This document shows positions 48,601 through 56,030 of a stretch of 64,000 nt of DNA, one piece after another. The stretch lies in contig OZ026843.1 in NCBI GenBank assembly GCA_964023205.1, forward strand, positions 12,133,093 to 12,197,092, in the 5' to 3' direction. The number at the start of each line of letters is the position of its first letter. Position 1 is the first letter of the stretch. This DNA is from Lutraria lutraria (Eukaryota; Mollusca; Bivalvia; Venerida; Mactridae). The translations under genes and the position numbers were made by a program. Below the pieces are notes generated by a model that saw nothing but the letters and a program-made list of their open reading frames with translations, was not told the origin of the DNA and made no database searches.

Positions 48601-49290
48601 GCGAAAAACTGTATGCTATGAATGATTTTTCTTCTGAGAACGCAATCGGTCTGAACTAACAATTATCATCATTAAATTAAGTTAAATTCTACCAAAGGTC
48701 ATATTTTCTCGGAATCTCTATTTTTCACTTCTTAATTTTTACTTTTACATATTCTTGCATTCATAGAGAAACCGGGTACGTGTCCATCATTTAGGGGTAG
48801 AAAGCCACCAGTCTGTCCGCAGCAGTGTACGCATGACCAACAATGTCCAAGAAAAAAGAAATGTTGTTCTGTTTGGTGTGGACATAGATGTGTCAATCCC
48901 ATGGTTGTACGACCACGTAAGTACTAAATGCTAGCCAAGGCCCGTATTTGTGTATCGAATGTTGGAACCATCCATATTTGATTAATGATCGTAACTAAAT
49001 TTTCACTCTTATATACATGTATAGTGTCTCTCCTTCTAAGTTTGCTGTTTTAGAGGTACACATTTCTTGCTATCTAATAAAGTGTACTACACACTGAAAT
49101 TTAACTTATTTGACTCCTAATTTATAGTAGATTATATACAAACGTTTTGTTGGTCTATATTTACAATTATTGCATCTTTCTTTTAGACTGTAAACAAAAA
49201 TGTCGACGATTACCACGATCATGTCGGCAAAGATATACACCAACAAGGCGATGTGCGTGTCCAGTATGTCTTGATAGACGAGTTTATTAA
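21506..49290 (+). CDS. Gene 2: secreted multidomain six-Cys/WAP protein (complete)
   Basis: Coding exons: 21506-21680 (signal peptide, VWC C-half), 22784-22903 (six-Cys), 24284-24433 (WAP), 24662-24781 (six-Cys), 25083-25232 (WAP), 25454-25570 (six-Cys), the array from 26530 to 48005, 48767-48916 (WAP), and 49187-49290 (Cys-rich tail with stop). Every border is phase 1. Using the 14 intact array exons the product is about 893 residues, or 928 if the 105-bp exon at 42501 is included. WAP and pacifastin-like modules are both known as extracellular protease-inhibitor folds, so a multi-headed inhibitor or defence protein is the likeliest role. That role is inference. Confidence 0.82.
21681..22783 (+). 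other. Gene 2 intron 1
   Basis: Non-coding. A minus-strand tRNA-like B box (ggttcaaatc, complement near 22058-22067) may mark an old SINE, but no A box can be fixed. Confidence 0.5.
22784..22903 (+). CDS. Gene 2 exon 2: six-Cys VWC N-half/pacifastin-like module
   Basis: A 120-bp phase 1-1 exon: DDCVYVGTTYAHG, then CNTCTCANGNVTC and SQRPC. The NGNVTC spacing and the VYxGxxYAxG start fit VWC N-halves better than the array exons do. The P1-equivalent residue is Gln, followed by Arg. Acceptor attaaag, donor atag|gtaatt. Confidence 0.83.
22904..24283 (+). other. Gene 2 intron 2
   Basis: About 1.4 kb of non-coding DNA. Short reading frames at 23462-23965 show no recognisable protein content. It is much longer than the matching intron 4 (24782-25082), which suggests an insertion between about 22990 and 24060. 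Confidence 0.5.
24284..24433 (+). CDS. Gene 2 exon 3: WAP domain
   Basis: A 150-bp phase 1-1 exon reading KVGTCPPSRGKRGAGC, then PELCFHDNGCPGIQKCC and CGRGC. This is the four-disulfide-core WAP pattern with eight Cys, including D-x2-CPGxxKCC and the final CGxxC. WAP modules inhibit serine proteases or kill microbes in many animals. Acceptor tttctag, donor cctg|gtaagg. Confidence 0.9.
24662..24781 (+). CDS. Gene 2 exon 4: six-Cys module
   Basis: A 120-bp phase 1-1 exon: VGCVYNDITYADGDSF, CNKCICTNGNVKC, SQMPC. It is a close relative of exon 2, so exons 2-3 and 4-5 look like a duplicated six-Cys plus WAP pair. The P1-equivalent residue is Gln, followed by Met. Confidence 0.83.
25083..25232 (+). 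CDS. Gene 2 exon 5: WAP domain
   Basis: A 150-bp phase 1-1 exon: GKPGSCPEPRGDRPSHC, SELCPHDNQCPGIQKCC, CGHGC, ending IFIQPG. Eight Cys in WAP spacing, close to exon 3. Acceptor tttcttag, donor cctg|gtatgt. Confidence 0.9.
25454..25570 (+). CDS. Gene 2 exon 6: six-Cys module
   Basis: A 117-bp phase 1-1 exon: VSCVYNGITYADGEKF, CNTCICANGNVTC, SQKPC. One residue shorter than exons 2 and 4. It is the last diverged module before the tandem array; the P1-equivalent residue is Gln, followed by Lys. Confidence 0.83.
25571..26529 (+). other. Gene 2 intron 6, entry to array B
   Basis: The first ~390 bp are single-copy intron. From about 25970 (cacttgaatgaaagc) the array repeat begins, with a fossil exon at about 26160-26268 before the first live array exon. 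Confidence 0.6.
26530..26643 (+). CDS. Gene 2 array exon B1 (alpha)
   Basis: A 114-bp phase 1-1 exon: GVCYYKGKYYDNGQEF, CNSCTC, NKGIPG, C-T-K-K-S-C. Acceptor atttaaag|gt, donor attg|gtaagt. P1-equivalent Lys. Confidence 0.82.
27613..27727 (+). pseudogene. Gene 2 array exon B2 (beta), frameshifted
   Basis: It is identical in layout to other beta exons but 115 bp long. One extra G in cacaaagggaaaa (near 27629-27631) shifts the frame so a TGA follows within a few codons. Splice sites are intact. Inclusion would truncate the protein or trigger mRNA decay; skipping keeps the frame. Confidence 0.85.
29577..29722 (+). CDS. Cys/His zinc-binding fragment inside the transposon
   Basis: The frame reads RPRPCSVCENRLHKEKQFK, then CDTCDREFAYVCHLRKH and ends KALKRFG-stop (29720-29722). 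It has C-x2-C, 11 residues, C-x2-C, then C and H residues. This resembles a degenerate C2H2 finger or the Cys-rich C-terminus of some cut-and-paste transposases. A possible upstream exon with donor atgcag|gtatta ends at 29275. AATAAA follows near 30036. It may be a remnant of a transposase or a captured host exon. Confidence 0.45.
30410..30727 (-). other. Unidentified minus-strand reading frame inside the transposon
   Basis: A 105-residue open frame with a central segment QDATCPRCYLANRWEYP (a C-x2-C pair) next to a basic MLRLRRMQRSKG run. It faces the zinc-binding frame in a convergent arrangement. No family is recognised. It may be part of an element gene or chance. Confidence 0.25.
31606..31719 (+). 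CDS. Gene 2 array exon B3 (gamma)
   Basis: A 114-bp phase 1-1 exon: GACYHKGKYYDDGQQFYDNC, SCTC, NKGIPG, C-T-K-K-S-C. The DNC instead of DDC marks the gamma type. Confidence 0.82.
32757..32870 (+). CDS. Gene 2 array exon B4 (delta)
   Basis: A 114-bp phase 1-1 exon: GVCYYKQKYYDDGQEF, CNSCRC, NKAITK, C-T-D-K-S-C. Delta exons carry Asp at the P1-equivalent site. This copy has CRC where other delta copies have CTC. Confidence 0.82.
33294..33712 (+). repeat. Exon-less half unit in array B
   Basis: After the delta exon intron, an extra partial unit carries only the fossil exon (about 33526-33634), then jumps at gatcaaatta|atcaatatcg (about 33712) into a second copy of the post-delta intron (compare 33004 onward with 33714 onward). 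A live exon was lost at this recombination joint. Confidence 0.75.
34606..34719 (+). CDS. Gene 2 array exon B5 (alpha)
   Basis: 114-bp phase 1-1 exon. It starts GVCYHKGKYYDDGQQ, so it mixes an alpha start with a beta-like middle, possibly by conversion. C-T-K-K-S-C end. Confidence 0.82.
35689..35802 (+). CDS. Gene 2 array exon B6 (beta)
   Basis: 114-bp phase 1-1 exon, GACYHKGKYYDDGQQF, DDCNSCTC, NKGIPG, C-T-K-K-S-C. It is the intact counterpart of the frameshifted exon at 27613. Confidence 0.82.
36833..36946 (+). CDS. Gene 2 array exon B7 (gamma)
   Basis: 114-bp phase 1-1 exon identical in protein to 31606-31719 (DNC variant). P1-equivalent Lys. Confidence 0.82.
37983..38096 (+). CDS. Gene 2 array exon B8 (delta)
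   Basis: 114-bp phase 1-1 exon with KQKYYDDGQEF, CNSCTC, NKAITK and C-T-D-K-S-C. P1-equivalent Asp. Confidence 0.82.
39126..39239 (+). CDS. Gene 2 array exon B9 (alpha)
   Basis: 114-bp phase 1-1 exon with GVCYYKGKYYDNGQQF and C-T-K-K-S-C. Borders intact. Confidence 0.82.
40207..40320 (+). CDS. Gene 2 array exon B10 (beta)
   Basis: 114-bp phase 1-1 exon encoding the same protein as 35689-35802. Confidence 0.82.
41351..41464 (+). CDS. Gene 2 array exon B11 (gamma)
   Basis: 114-bp phase 1-1 exon encoding the same protein as the gamma exons at 31606 and 36833. Confidence 0.82.
42501..42605 (+). CDS. Gene 2 array exon B12 (delta) with 9-bp in-frame deletion
   Basis: Only 105 bp: the codons for T-C-N after CNSC are missing, giving CNSCKTITKC. 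The frame and splice sites are intact, but one of the six core Cys is lost, leaving five. The module may misfold, pair with another chain, or be skipped. Confidence 0.8.
43635..43748 (+). CDS. Gene 2 array exon B13 (alpha)
   Basis: 114-bp phase 1-1 exon with the same protein as 39126-39239. Confidence 0.82.
44716..44829 (+). CDS. Gene 2 array exon B14 (beta)
   Basis: 114-bp phase 1-1 exon; differs from other beta copies by NKEIPG (Gly to Glu). Six Cys kept. Confidence 0.82.
45715..45786 (+). pseudogene. Gene 2 array exon B15, gamma-delta fusion, 5' truncated
   Basis: A deletion joins gamma intron (ggaattgtctg) to the middle of a delta exon (aagaattttacgatg) near 45711. The normal acceptor and first Cys are gone, while the donor (catcg|gtaagt) and last five Cys remain. 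By chance gtctgaag|aattttac supplies an AG in exactly the right phase, but there is no pyrimidine tract. Confidence 0.75.
46812..46925 (+). CDS. Gene 2 array exon B16 (alpha)
   Basis: 114-bp phase 1-1 exon with GVCYYKGKYYDNGQEF, the same protein as B1. P1-equivalent Lys. Confidence 0.82.
47892..48005 (+). CDS. Gene 2 array exon B17 (beta, last)
   Basis: 114-bp phase 1-1 exon. It ends K-K-S-C-S-G rather than S-C-I-G. The intron after it leaves the array repeat within about 100 bp. Confidence 0.82.
48006..48766 (+). other. Gene 2 intron before the last WAP exon
   Basis: It holds decayed array-like sequence to about 48380 and then single-copy intron from about 48540 that aligns with gene 1 at 9600-9770. 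No exon is seen. Confidence 0.6.
48767..48916 (+). CDS. Gene 2 WAP exon 3 (penultimate exon)
   Basis: A 150-bp phase 1-1 exon: KPGTCPSFRGRKPPVC, PQQCTHDQQCPRKKKCC, CGHRC, ending VVRPR. Eight Cys in WAP spacing. It is more basic than the other two WAP modules (PRKKKCC for PGIQKCC), and the usual CPG Gly is Arg. Acceptor ttcatag, donor ccac|gtaagt. Confidence 0.9.
49187..49290 (+). CDS. Gene 2 terminal exon: VWC C-half-like tail
   Basis: It follows acceptor tcttttag and reads DCKQKCRRLPRSC, then a basic stretch with YTPTRRC and CPVCLDRRVY-TAA (49288-49290). Six Cys are spaced as in gene 1's terminal exon. It is strongly basic, which could favour binding to matrix or microbial surfaces (inference). 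Confidence 0.85.
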
Positions 49291-51560
49291 CAGACGTAAT
49301 CATAGCCGTTAATGATATGACAGGATAGTATCGATCGGTTGATGCTTTGCTTCATAAAAAAGACATCATTAACTTGTTAAATTATTACTTCAGTTATATG
49401 TTAATCACGTGTTCTAGATATAAAACCATTTTATTATTTTCTAAGATACGTTTCTTTGGTGAACACTCTAACGGAGCATATCTTTTTTACAAGATCATGA
49501 ACAATTTTACAAAATTTGTTGATTTAGTTATATGTTTATAAACCTATTTATGCCGCCTTGTTATTTAAATGAAAAAGCGTCTTCTATATAGCCTTGCATT
49601 TTTGAATACTTGTGTATTTTCGAATTTTCGCATCTTCCTAAAAAAAAATTATTTCCATTTATGTCAATTTGTTATCAATCAATGAAAATATCAATCAATC
49701 AACGACCAATCATGCGCTTATTGATTCATTGATCAGCAAAATTACATGAACGTGGAGAATATCTACAAGTCTATTATACAAGGAGATTTGACAAACATTA
49801 TTATACACTTTACAACTGAACTTATCATTACGCTGATGAGACAAAACTTTGCATCGAGCGCGAGCGAGTTATTGAGCGAACCAAACCTATTGTTTCTAAT
49901 TTTGCTTGTAACTGACGGAAAGTAAATTGTCAGCTACATGATAAATTAAGAAGTTAAATCAAGAAACAGTTTCAGCACCATCAGTCTGTGTTTTCCGGTT
50001 CTGTCATAAAAATAAGTTTACTATATATTTATATCGATGTGGTGAGTCAGATAGATTCATGTAACATATAATGGTTCACAAAATACATTAACAAATAGTT
50101 GTGGTTTTCTTTACATGTTACAACTATGTTATTATGATAAAGAAAACACCCGAATTGTTACATAAAAATGTTTAACAAAAATAGTAACTAAAACACAGAA
50201 GGTATCGCGCAAGAATTAAAAATACAAAATACATTTGAATACTAGAAGCCCAAGGGCAACATGTCAAGCCCCCTGTATAGCCAGCTTGTGATCTTGACCT
50301 TTTAACAAGTATGGGTGATATTCATGACACATCATTTGACTGAAGTAAACTTTTATACCAATTTCATTTCAAAATCCTTGAATTTAAACAGAAGTCACAG
50401 CCCAGACAAGGAAAATAAATTTGACCGAATGTATAATCTTGACCTTTGACTTATGAAAATCTGGATGTTGCCCAAGACATATGGTCTCATGGTATTATGG
50501 CAAGTCATTTTCAAATAATTCAATGCATAAGGGAGACACAGTCCTGACAAGGTGTATAATGATTATTTTTGACGTTTGAACTCTAAGCTTGACCTTGACC
50601 TTTGAGCTAGTGACCTTGATCATACGCACTGCACACCGTCTCATGATGTTTAAAAATTATGCCAAAATATCTCTAAAAGTTTCTATGCATAAGCAGATAC
50701 AACCCGGACAAGGTCTAAAATGCTCATTTTTTGGTGTTTGACTTCTAAGTGTGACCTTCACCTTTAAGCTAATGACCTGGATTTTGCGCACTGAACACCG
50801 TCTCATGGTGTTTAACAATTATGCCAAGTAATTTTGAAAACTGTCAATGCATAAGGGAGATACAGCCCGGACAAGGATCCGGACGGACATACTAACTAAC
50901 GTACAGACACGCACGCAACCGCCATTGTGCATTGTGGCGACAATGTCGAGCTCACATACTGATTTTACATAAAAGAGGAAGCTTTTATTTCCATTGTGGA
51001 CTGTGTCGTCCTTGAATATTAGTGACATGACATAAAGAGGCAAACCGAATATGTCACGTCAAACTTCAGCCTTTGATTTTAACATCGCATGCAAGTATGT
51101 ATGCATACAAATAATTTATCAAAAGAATATCACAGAACTAGTAATGTGTTTGAGTCTATTTCTTAAATGAACTATGCCAATATCTACCCAGAGTTTTCGT
51201 TCCTTTCCAATACATACACCTCAGTCATCGTCTCAATGCCAATATATTTAGCAAACTACACTTTGATCAGTAGCATGCGTGTATAAATATTTGTTAGATG
51301 TCATAACGAAATATGTCATCGTTTTAGAAAAACGCTTCAGGTTGCTCCGTTATAAGCTTTGCCGTTCGGGATTACTTAACCTTGTAACTCTAAACCTAAT
51401 TTAGCGGAGTGATAGCGAGAAAAAAAAAGCCGGACTACCTTTTAGACGTTGACAGAGGTTAGTGTGAGCGTAGCAGGAACGTCAACTCTTGGTAGAGATT
51501 GGAACCATGCATTTGAATATTTCACGCTCTTACTGATCGTTAAGGACTGAAGGAAAAGTT
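49291..51560 (+). repeat. Gene 2 3' flank, segmental duplicate copy 2
   Basis: It aligns with the gene 1 flank (10173-11034, then 15899-16345), except for an inserted repeat at about 50250-50955. The two AATAAA words of gene 1 are altered here. No gene is seen. Confidence 0.75.
50250..50955. mobile_element. Interspersed repeat with three ~165-bp internal units
   Basis: It lies where the paralogous flank has no such sequence. Three units share tgacctttga...gagctagtgacct, gcacaccgtctcatggtgttt, aattatgccaa and gcataagggagatacagcccggacaagg. It ends ggatccggacggacatac. This word set is typical of repeats I associate with bivalve genomes. No coding capacity. Confidence 0.6.
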
Positions 51561-51587
51561 TAGCTATGTAATAAGCAGGAAAAAGGG

Positions 51588-52690
51588 TGTATAGTCACAC
51601 ATATCCATGAGTCACACGATATATAGTCATACATATCCATACGTCACAGGGTGTATAGTCGTACACATCCATGAATCATAGGGTGTATAGTCATACACAT
51701 CCATGAATCACAGGGTGTATAGTCATACACATACATGAATCACAGGGTGTATAGTCATACATATCCATGAATCACAGGGTGTGTAGTCATACACATCCAT
51801 GAATCACATGGTGTATAGTCATACACATCCATGAATCACATGGTGTATAGTCATAGACATCCATGAATCACAGGGTGTGTAGTCATACACATCCATGAAT
51901 CATAGGGTGTATAGTCATACACATCCATGAATCACATGGTGTATAGTCATAGACATCCATGAATCACATGGTGTATAGTCATAGACATCCATGAATCATA
52001 GGGTGTGTAGTCATACATATCCATGAATCACATGGTGTATAGTCATAGACATCCATGAATCACATGGTGTATAGTCATACATATCCATGAATCACAGGGT
52101 GTATAGTCATACATATCCATGAATCACAGGGTGTGTAGTCATACATATCCATGAATCACAGGGTGTATAGTCGTACACATCCATGAATCACAGGGTGTAT
52201 AGTCATACACATCCATGAATCACATGGTGTATAGTCATACATATCCATGAATCACAGGGTGTGTAGTCATACATATCCATGAATCACAGGGTGTATAGTC
52301 GTACACATCCATGAATCACAGGGTGTATAGTCATACACATCCATGAATCACAGGGTGTATAGTCATACACACCCATGAATCACAGACAGGGTGTATAGTC
52401 ATACATATCCATGAATCACATGGTGTATAGCCATACACATCCATGAATCACAGGGTGTATAGTCATACATATCCATGAATCACAGGGTGTATAGTCATAC
52501 ACATCCATGAATCACAGACAGGGTGTATAGTCATACATATCCATGAATCACAGGGTGTATAGTCATACATATCCATGAATCACAGGGTGTATATTCATAC
52601 ATATCCATGAATCACAGGATCTAAAGTCATACATATTCATGAGTCACAGGGTGTATAGTCATGTATCTTCACGAGTCACAAGTTTCAAGC
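51588..52690. repeat. 32-bp minisatellite, about 34 copies
   Basis: The unit is gtgtatagtcatacacatcc followed by atgaatcacagg. Variants at a few sites (cacagg/cacatg, gtgtag/gtatag, tacacatcc/tacatatcc/tagacatcc) recur in patches. Two units carry an extra caga. Ends degrade gradually. Confidence 0.95.
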
Positions 52691-52899
52691 GAACGTCGTT
52701 GACGGATAACTTTTATCAATAGTTGGCGGGACGAGAAAAACATTTTCCACTTATCCGCTTGAAATGTTCAACATAAAAATACACGATTCGACATGAGTTA
52801 GACAGTACTAAAATTTATTGTGAATACATTTATTAAAGTGGTGATACTAACTTTGTGTTTCAGGACGAATTTCCCAGCTACACATACTCTTAATATTAA

Positions 52900-53545
52900 G
52901 TAACATGACCAAAACAACTTGACGTGAGGCAATTTCAAAATTTGGCTATCAAAATTGAATGGAGTGCGTCAAATTCGTTGATTTCATCAAACGATAATGA
53001 TCTGACACTCTAATTGTTAATTGTTCTACTTAAAAAAAAAAACACAGTAGGTATCATTTTCAAATTAACATTTTTATTTGATGACGGATTTCAAAGTGGT
53101 TTTCGGTATTTTGTAGCGGAAATGTTAAGCTAGGGAACCGTGCCTCAGTATTTTGATACTTGTTTTGATTTTTTATCTATGGCGTATTACGTAATAAAGA
53201 GCGGGGTTTTGGGTACGGAATTTCATTATTGTCAAGTATCTAACGAACCGATGACGTTATGAAAAACCTGAGACACGGTTCCCTACATTATATATTTATA
53301 GTGAATTTAAGGCTATTTTTGTAATATATTCCTACATGTATATACAGAATAGTTATCGTTGATAAAAATTTTTTTAATTACGTGCGATATTGGTTTATAG
53401 AAGACCAACCAAATGTATAATTTTAATTCAAATTACCTGCAATGCACTTTATACAGTGGGTTTATATCAGTATATAATTATGGTTTAGTTTTTAAATCTA
53501 TAAATTGGTGAAACTTGATTTGACCTGACACCAAAGCCAGATACC
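52900..53545. mobile_element. Second copy of the TTAA MITE (inverse orientation)
   Basis: The reverse complement of 12547-13181 matches here from ttggctatcaaaattgaatg (about 52943) to ccaaagccagatacc-TTAA (53546-53549), including the internal agggaaccgtgcctca pair. The left end is diverged; a TTAA lies at 52896-52899. Confidence 0.7.
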
Positions 53546-53559
53546 TTAAAGTCCAATAA

Positions 53560-55430
53560 GCATATAAATTTATGGGTCGTAATAGTTTCTATTTGTCCTA
53601 TAACAGAGGAATCCGGTGTGTTTACCTCTCGTGCATACTGTATATTTTTTTTCAATATCATTGAAATAAATACTATTTATAAAACAGCACACATAACAGC
53701 GTAAAATGACGTCACGCGCTGTATATAAATATTTCAAGTTTACAAAAGCAAAATTCACAGCGAAGTGAGTGTTTTTAGAAGAACAAAGGCTCGTTTCGTA
53801 GGTAATAATTATCTTGGGATAATATCAGCAATTGTTTTTTCTTTGCATATATTTTTCTATCAAAATGCTCATGGGGCTTTAAAGAATTAAAGGTGCTTTT
53901 TATTGTTAAAACTCGTAAAAATACGCTGGTATATTGAAGTGTACAATAAATAAAAAAAATACTTTTACAATATGAGAAAATGATGTTTTGATATTTTTCA
54001 CGTCTCAATTTTTTTATTTTGTCAGAAAATACGATCAGTTGCTTTGAGAAACGACTATTCAACGAAATTTGACCTTATGCTTTGACTGTTTCGAGGGTTC
54101 AACGCAACAGTGTCGTAACTCGTATTGAAATAAGAGCAAGTTACGACCGTGTTGCGCTGAGCCCTCGGTTTGTGAGTGTGCCACCCTACAACTAGTACTG
54201 AAAGTACTGTCGGAATGTGATTTTTTCCATACGAAACAAAAAGAGAAATGTACCTATATTGTTCGTACCCATGAAAATATTTTTAGCATTTACACCAACG
54301 GACCGATTTAACATTTAGTATAATGCAGGGCATAATATATGTGTTTGAAACTAAAGAAAGGCATACGCTTCACTAGTCTTTTAGCATTAAAAATAAATAA
54401 ATAAATAATGCATTGGAAAGGTTAACAGCACATTGAAAAAAGACAATTAAAGAATTAATAATTAATCAATAACTCTTTGTAATACACAAACAAGTGAACA
54501 ACACATAAGTAACAGTTAATATCAACATCAATACTACTGATTTATTCAGACGTGATGGTGTAGTTCTAAATTACCTTGATAAAAAGAACTCTTTAACTGT
54601 TATTTCAAGCCCACAACCAGTTTTTTACGTTCATATTTAGAGACTCGAAATGAATTATTATTCGTAACTCATCACATTATTCACTCAATACGATTAGACA
54701 AGAATTCGCCCTGTAATATCAAGATAATGTCAAAAAGGCACAAAACACATACATGGTAGATTAATGCAAATGCATGCAGATGTCTACATGCACAGAGAAA
54801 TTACTGACCCATCTAACGAAAACCGAAAGTAGAACTATTATAGAACGGAAAAAGGATATGCAAAACATCAACCATCAGGCGCGCTATTTCATTGGCTAAC
54901 AGCGGACACGCGGGTTAAATTCTACGCGTTTGAATATGTCATACATTTTACCGACATGTACATATCTAGATACATGACTCTTTCCATGTGGTTACAATAA
55001 AATCCAACACACTAAATTGAGGAAATATACCAGGTACGTTTGTATATTTACATTATTAAATTGAGACCTATTTCCTTGTGCGAGTTTCCTTTCAACCAAG
55101 CGATATGGAGTCCAAGGACGGTACTCAGCTTGATGATAACATTAGAACGTGATAAATCGCATTCCGAAAATCTTATTTGAAATTTGCGCGTTATTTGTAT
55201 GTGTATAAATTCCTGCATGTGTTCAGATTTGTTTCAACGATTATCTCTTCTGCAAGCGTGAAATAGAAGAGTGGATTTGGGTTTTCTTATTACTTCTGAT
55301 CGCGGATTGTCCTACTGCTGAACATACTAAATCGTGGGCCATCTTTTCATTTGAGGGGCGGCATATATAATAAGATTAAGATCTGTGAACTTGTATCCTG
55401 GAAACGCTACATGCATTATATTCCACTTTT
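53560..55430. other. Intergenic DNA with a hairpin at 54090-54167
   Basis: No gene is seen. The only structure is an inverted repeat: cgagggttcaacgcaacag and gtcgtaact (54090-54122) pair with agttacgac, gtgttgcg and gagccctcg (54134-54167). Confidence 0.55.
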
Positions 55431-55439
55431 CTACCCATG

Positions 55440-56030
55440 AAGCCTAAGCCATAAATCAGTCATCACGGCTGGGCTTACACGAGTGTGGACTATGTACACA
55501 GCATTAAATCAGTCTTCGTGGCAGGACTAACACATGTATGGATTACAAAGCCTTAAATCGTCAGCATTGCAGGACTAACACTTGAATGGACTACAAAGCC
55601 TTAAATCGTCATCATGGCAGGACTATCACGTGTATGGACTACAGAGCCTTAAATCAGTCTTCATGGCGGGGCTAACACGTGTATGGACTGCAGAGCATTA
55701 AAGAAGTCATCATGGCGGGGCTAACTCGTGTGTGGACTACAAAGCCTTAAATCATCATCATGGCGGGGCTAACAGGTGTGTGGACTACAAAGCCGTAAAT
55801 TACCATTATGGCGGGACTTACACGTGTATGGACTACAAAGCTTTACATCATCATCATGACATGACTAACACGTGTATGGACTACAAAGCCATGGCGGGGC
55901 TAACACGTGTATGGGTTACATAGCCTTAAATCATCACCATGATGGGACTAACACGGATGTAGATTACAGAGCATTGAATCAGTTGTCATGACAGGACTAA
56001 CGTGTGTGTGTGGACTACTAAGCCTAAAAC
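55440..56030. repeat. ~48-bp minisatellite, about 12 copies
   Basis: The unit runs tggactacaaagccttaaat, then catcatcatggcggg and gctaacacgtgta. Copies differ in length by a few bases and one is shortened (about 55876-55895). Open frames across it are a by-product of the repeat. Confidence 0.9.
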
